64,000 nt of DNA from Amnibacterium sp. CER49 (GTDB lineage Bacteria; Actinomycetota; Actinomycetes; Actinomycetales; Microbacteriaceae): positions 1,265,473 through 1,329,472 of the forward strand of contig NZ_JARVWQ010000002.1 in assembly GCF_029846255.1 (NCBI RefSeq), given 5' to 3'. The notes beneath the pieces are model-generated. The model was given only the letters and a program-made list of their open reading frames with translations, was not told the origin of the DNA and made no database searches. Both the position numbers and the translations under genes were made by a program. Every line of letters begins with the position of its first letter. Within the stretch, counting starts at the first letter, position 1. This document shows, piece by piece, positions 61,844-64,000 of this stretch.

Positions 61844-63514
61844 GTGGCGCACATCGAGCTCGCCCACGTCGACCACGTGCTGGAGGACGGGCGACCGCTG
61901 CTCCGCGACGTGAGCCTTCGGGTCGGGGAGGGACGCAAGATCAGCCTCGTCGGGCCGAACGGCGTCGGGAAGTCGACGCTGCTCGGGCTGCTCGACGGCC
62001 GGGTCGCGATCCAGGACGGCACCCGCGCGATGTCCGGCCGGCTGGGCGTCATGCCGCAGTTCATCGGCTCGATGGGCGGCGCCGCGACGGTGCGCGACCT
62101 GCTGCTCACGACCAGCCCGCCGGCGGTGCAGGCCGCGGCGGCGCGCCTCGCCGACTGCGAGGCGCGGATGCTCGAGGACGCGAGCGACGCCGCCGCCGCG
62201 ATGGCGTACGGGCGGGCGCTCGCCGACTTCGGCGACGTCGGCGGGTACGACGAGGAGGTCCGCTGGGACTCCGCGTCGGTCGAGGCGCTGCACGCGCCGT
62301 TCGACGCCCTCCGCGACCGCCTCGCGAGCACCCTCTCCGGCGGCGAGCAGAAGCGCCTCGTGCTCGAGGCGCTGCTCTCGGGCCCCGCCGAGGTGCTGCT
62401 GCTCGACGAGCCGGACAACTCGCTCGACGTCCCCGGCAAGGAGTGGCTCGAGTCGTCGATCCGCGACTCGGCGAAGACGATCCTCTTCGTCACGCACGAC
62501 CGCGAGATGATCGCCCGCTGCGCCGCCGCGATCGCGACGCTCGAGCGCGGGGGCGCCGGGGCGACGCTGTGGGTGCACGGCGGCGACCTCGCCACGTACG
62601 CCGACGCGCGCCGCGAGCGGAACGCGCGCGTCGACGAGCTGCGGCGGCGCTGGGACGAGGAGGAGCAGAAGCTCCGTGACCTCGTCGCCATGTACAAGGT
62701 GAAGGCGGCCTACAACTCCGACATGGCGAGCCGGCTCCAGGCGGCGCGCACCCGGCTCGAGCGGTTCCGCGCCGACGGACCGCCGGCGCCCGCGCCGGTG
62801 CCCGAGAAGGTCGTGATGCGGCTCACCGGCGGCCGCACCGCGAAGCGCGCGATCACCTGCGAGGGCCTCGAGCTCACCGGGCTGATGCGGCCGTTCTCGG
62901 CCGAGATCTGGTTCGGCGACCGCGTCGGCATCGTCGGGAGCAACGGCTCGGGCAAGTCGCACTTCCTGCGGCTGCTGCGGCAGGTCGACGACGACCGCGT
63001 CGGGGCGGACCCGGTGGGTCAGCCCGTCGCGCACCGCGGCGTCGTGCGGCTGGGCTCCCGGGTGCGCACGGGCTACTTCGACCAGTCGCACGCCCATCCG
63101 GAGTTCACGGGCCGCACCCTGCTGTCGATCCTCGACGCGGGCGGGCAGGACCGGCAGGGCCTCGACCGGGCCGGCGCCTCGTCGATCCTCAACCGCTACG
63201 GGCTCGTGAAGAGCGCGGAGCAGCGGTTCGAGACGCTCTCGGGCGGCCAGCAGGCGCGCTTCCAGATCCTGCTGCTCGAGCTCGAGGGCGCGACGCTGCT
63301 GCTGCTCGACGAGCCGACGGACAACCTCGACTTCGAGTCGGCCGAGGCGCTCGAGCAGGCGATGACGACCTTCGAGGGCGCGGTGCTGACCGTGACGCAC
63401 GACCGCTGGTTCGCCCGCGGGCTCGAGCGGTTCCTCGTGTTCGGCGAGGACGGCTCGGTGCGCGAGTCGGACGAGCCCGTGTGGGACGCCGGCTTCGTCA
63501 AGCGGGCGCGCTGA
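61844..63514 (+). CDS. ABC-F family ATP-binding protein
   Basis: A 556-residue soluble protein with two ABC domains. Domain 1: GPNGVGKST (about 37-45), LSGGEQKRL, and Walker B LLLDEPDNSLD. Domain 2: GSNGSGKS, LSGGQQARF, and LLLDEPTDNLD. The usual NHLD after Walker B is changed in both halves. The linker (about 270-310) is charged and helical (DELRRRWDEEEQKLRDLVAMYK). ABC-F proteins protect or regulate ribosomes; some give resistance to macrolides or pleuromutilins. The GTG follows GGAGGA. Role here unknown. Confidence 0.9.
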   Translation: MAHIELAHVDHVLEDGRPLLRDVSLRVGEGRKISLVGPNGVGKSTLLGLLDGRVAIQDGTRAMSGRLGVMPQFIGSMGGAATVRDLLLTTSPPAVQAAAARLADCEARMLEDASDAAAAMAYGRALADFGDVGGYDEEVRWDSASVEALHAPFDALRDRLASTLSGGEQKRLVLEALLSGPAEVLLLDEPDNSLDVPGKEWLESSIRDSAKTILFVTHDREMIARCAAAIATLERGGAGATLWVHGGDLATYADARRERNARVDELRRRWDEEEQKLRDLVAMYKVKAAYNSDMASRLQAARTRLERFRADGPPAPAPVPEKVVMRLTGGRTAKRAITCEGLELTGLMRPFSAEIWFGDRVGIVGSNGSGKSHFLRLLRQVDDDRVGADPVGQPVAHRGVVRLGSRVRTGYFDQSHAHPEFTGRTLLSILDAGGQDRQGLDRAGASSILNRYGLVKSAEQRFETLSGGQQARFQILLLELEGATLLLLDEPTDNLDFESAEALEQAMTTFEGAVLTVTHDRWFARGLERFLVFGEDGSVRESDEPVWDAGFVKRAR

Positions 63515-63579
63515 GGGGTGTCCTCTGGCGGCGCCTTCGTTCGTCGACCGGGTAGCAGCACCGGACGAAGGAGCGGACC

Positions 63580-63927
63580 GTGGAGTACTTGATCCTCATC
63601 TACAACAACGCCGAGACGGCGGCGGCGATCGAGGGGCCCGACAAGGAGGAGAACGACCGCGCGCACCGCGAGGTGCAGGAGGAGCTCACCGCATCGGGCG
63701 AGCTCATCGAGACGCAGATCCTCGACGACCGTGAGGCGCGGGTGGTGCGGACCGGCGGTGAGGTGCTCGTCACCGCCGGTCCGTACGCCGAGGTCGCCGA
63801 GTGGGTCGGCGGCTACTACCGCGTCGACTGCGCCGACCTCGACCGGGCGACCGCGATCGCGAGCCGGTTCGTCGAGGCCCGCCGCTCCCCCGTCGAGGTG
63901 CGGCGGATCGGCCTGTCGGAGGCCTAG
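63580..63927 (+). CDS. YCII-related (DGPF) protein
   Basis: A 115-residue ferredoxin-like-fold protein of the YCII/DGPF family: MEYLILIYNNAET at the start, VTAGPYAEVAEWVGGYYRVD (about 65-84, the place of the DGPF motif). In actinobacteria such genes are often followed by an ECF sigma factor with DUF6596; the next gene would lie outside the window. The GTG start has GAAGGAG upstream. Enzyme activity of this family is unproven. Confidence 0.88.
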   Translation: MEYLILIYNNAETAAAIEGPDKEENDRAHREVQEELTASGELIETQILDDREARVVRTGGEVLVTAGPYAEVAEWVGGYYRVDCADLDRATAIASRFVEARRSPVEVRRIGLSEA

Positions 63928-64000
63928 CGGCTCGAGGCGCGACGAGGACCGCGCGCGCGGCCGCCGTCGACGGGGCGCCCGGCGGAGCGCTGGGGCGCGG
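63928..64000. other. Window end without a supported gene
   Basis: The last 73 bases hold no start codon I can support. On the minus strand a frame ending in TAG at 63925-63927 could be the Arg-rich tail of a gene that begins beyond the window, but it would abut the YCII stop and is not called. Confidence 0.2.

Overview
The window reads as chromosomal DNA of a very high-GC Gram-positive actinobacterium, most likely a member of Microbacteriaceae or a near relative (inference). The signs are strong G/C at third codon positions, frequent GTG starts, many 4-bp GTGA/ATGA overlaps, a SigE-type sigma factor, a protein mannosyltransferase next to rsmI, and the actinobacterial order metG-tatD-rsmA-ispE-ABC-F-glmU-prs. 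I see no prophage, insertion sequence, plasmid origin or CRISPR array. The only RNA gene found is a tRNA-Gln(UUG).

Layout. 0-12.3 kb: the 3' part of a Na+/H+ antiporter, a PepSY-like surface protein, an APH-fold kinase, AzlCD, a methyltransferase, a secreted SGNH hydrolase, a large lipoprotein with aldose epimerase and aldo/keto reductase, and a CoA-transferase/TOPRIM pair. 12.5-26.2 kb: minus-strand housekeeping genes (prs, glmU, tRNA-Gln, an ABC-F ATPase, ispE, rsmA) separated by accessory genes: a PadR/DUF4097 operon, a glycosyltransferase, an AadA-like nucleotidyltransferase, and a SigE-family operon with lipoproteins. 26.3-46.2 kb: a metabolic island with alcohol and aldehyde dehydrogenases, mobA-DUF6457 and moeA, a YdeP-type molybdopterin oxidoreductase with FdhD, a xylan-utilisation locus (GH3, CE7 esterase, LacI regulator), a block of degenerate coding remnants, and the xylose locus (ROK repressor, xylA, xylB, alditol oxidase). 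46.3-48.9 kb: tatD and metG. 49-64 kb: VOC proteins, a GT1 glycosyltransferase, a small P-loop kinase, a MOSC protein, an aldo/keto reductase, rsmI and pmt back to back, a PatB-like PLP enzyme, a two-component system whose kinase is cut by an in-frame TGA, two hydrolases, a second ABC-F protein and a YCII protein.

How the genes work together. The 35-45.5 kb block is a coherent pentose pathway. A GH3 enzyme and a CE7 esterase trim and deacetylate xylo-oligosaccharides under a LacI regulator, whose probable operator (CGAAAnnTTTCG) appears both in front of the GH3 gene and in the divergent control region. Xylose is then isomerised and phosphorylated by XylA and XylB under a ROK repressor with an inverted repeat in the shared promoter region, and an alditol oxidase can feed xylitol in as xylose. 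The 28.9-34.3 kb block supplies late molybdenum-cofactor steps, FdhD, and a molybdoenzyme that needs them.

No wholly new multi-gene system stands out. The signals most worth a second look are the sensor kinase split by a same-frame TGA, the repeated TAnnnT-N6-8-start module that implies leaderless mRNAs for at least 14 genes (metG, ispE and rsmA included), related dispersed intergenic palindromes, the broken sigma-factor remnant beside the xylose repressor, the zinc-cysteine-less ROK protein, and the SigE operon without a recognisable anti-sigma factor.
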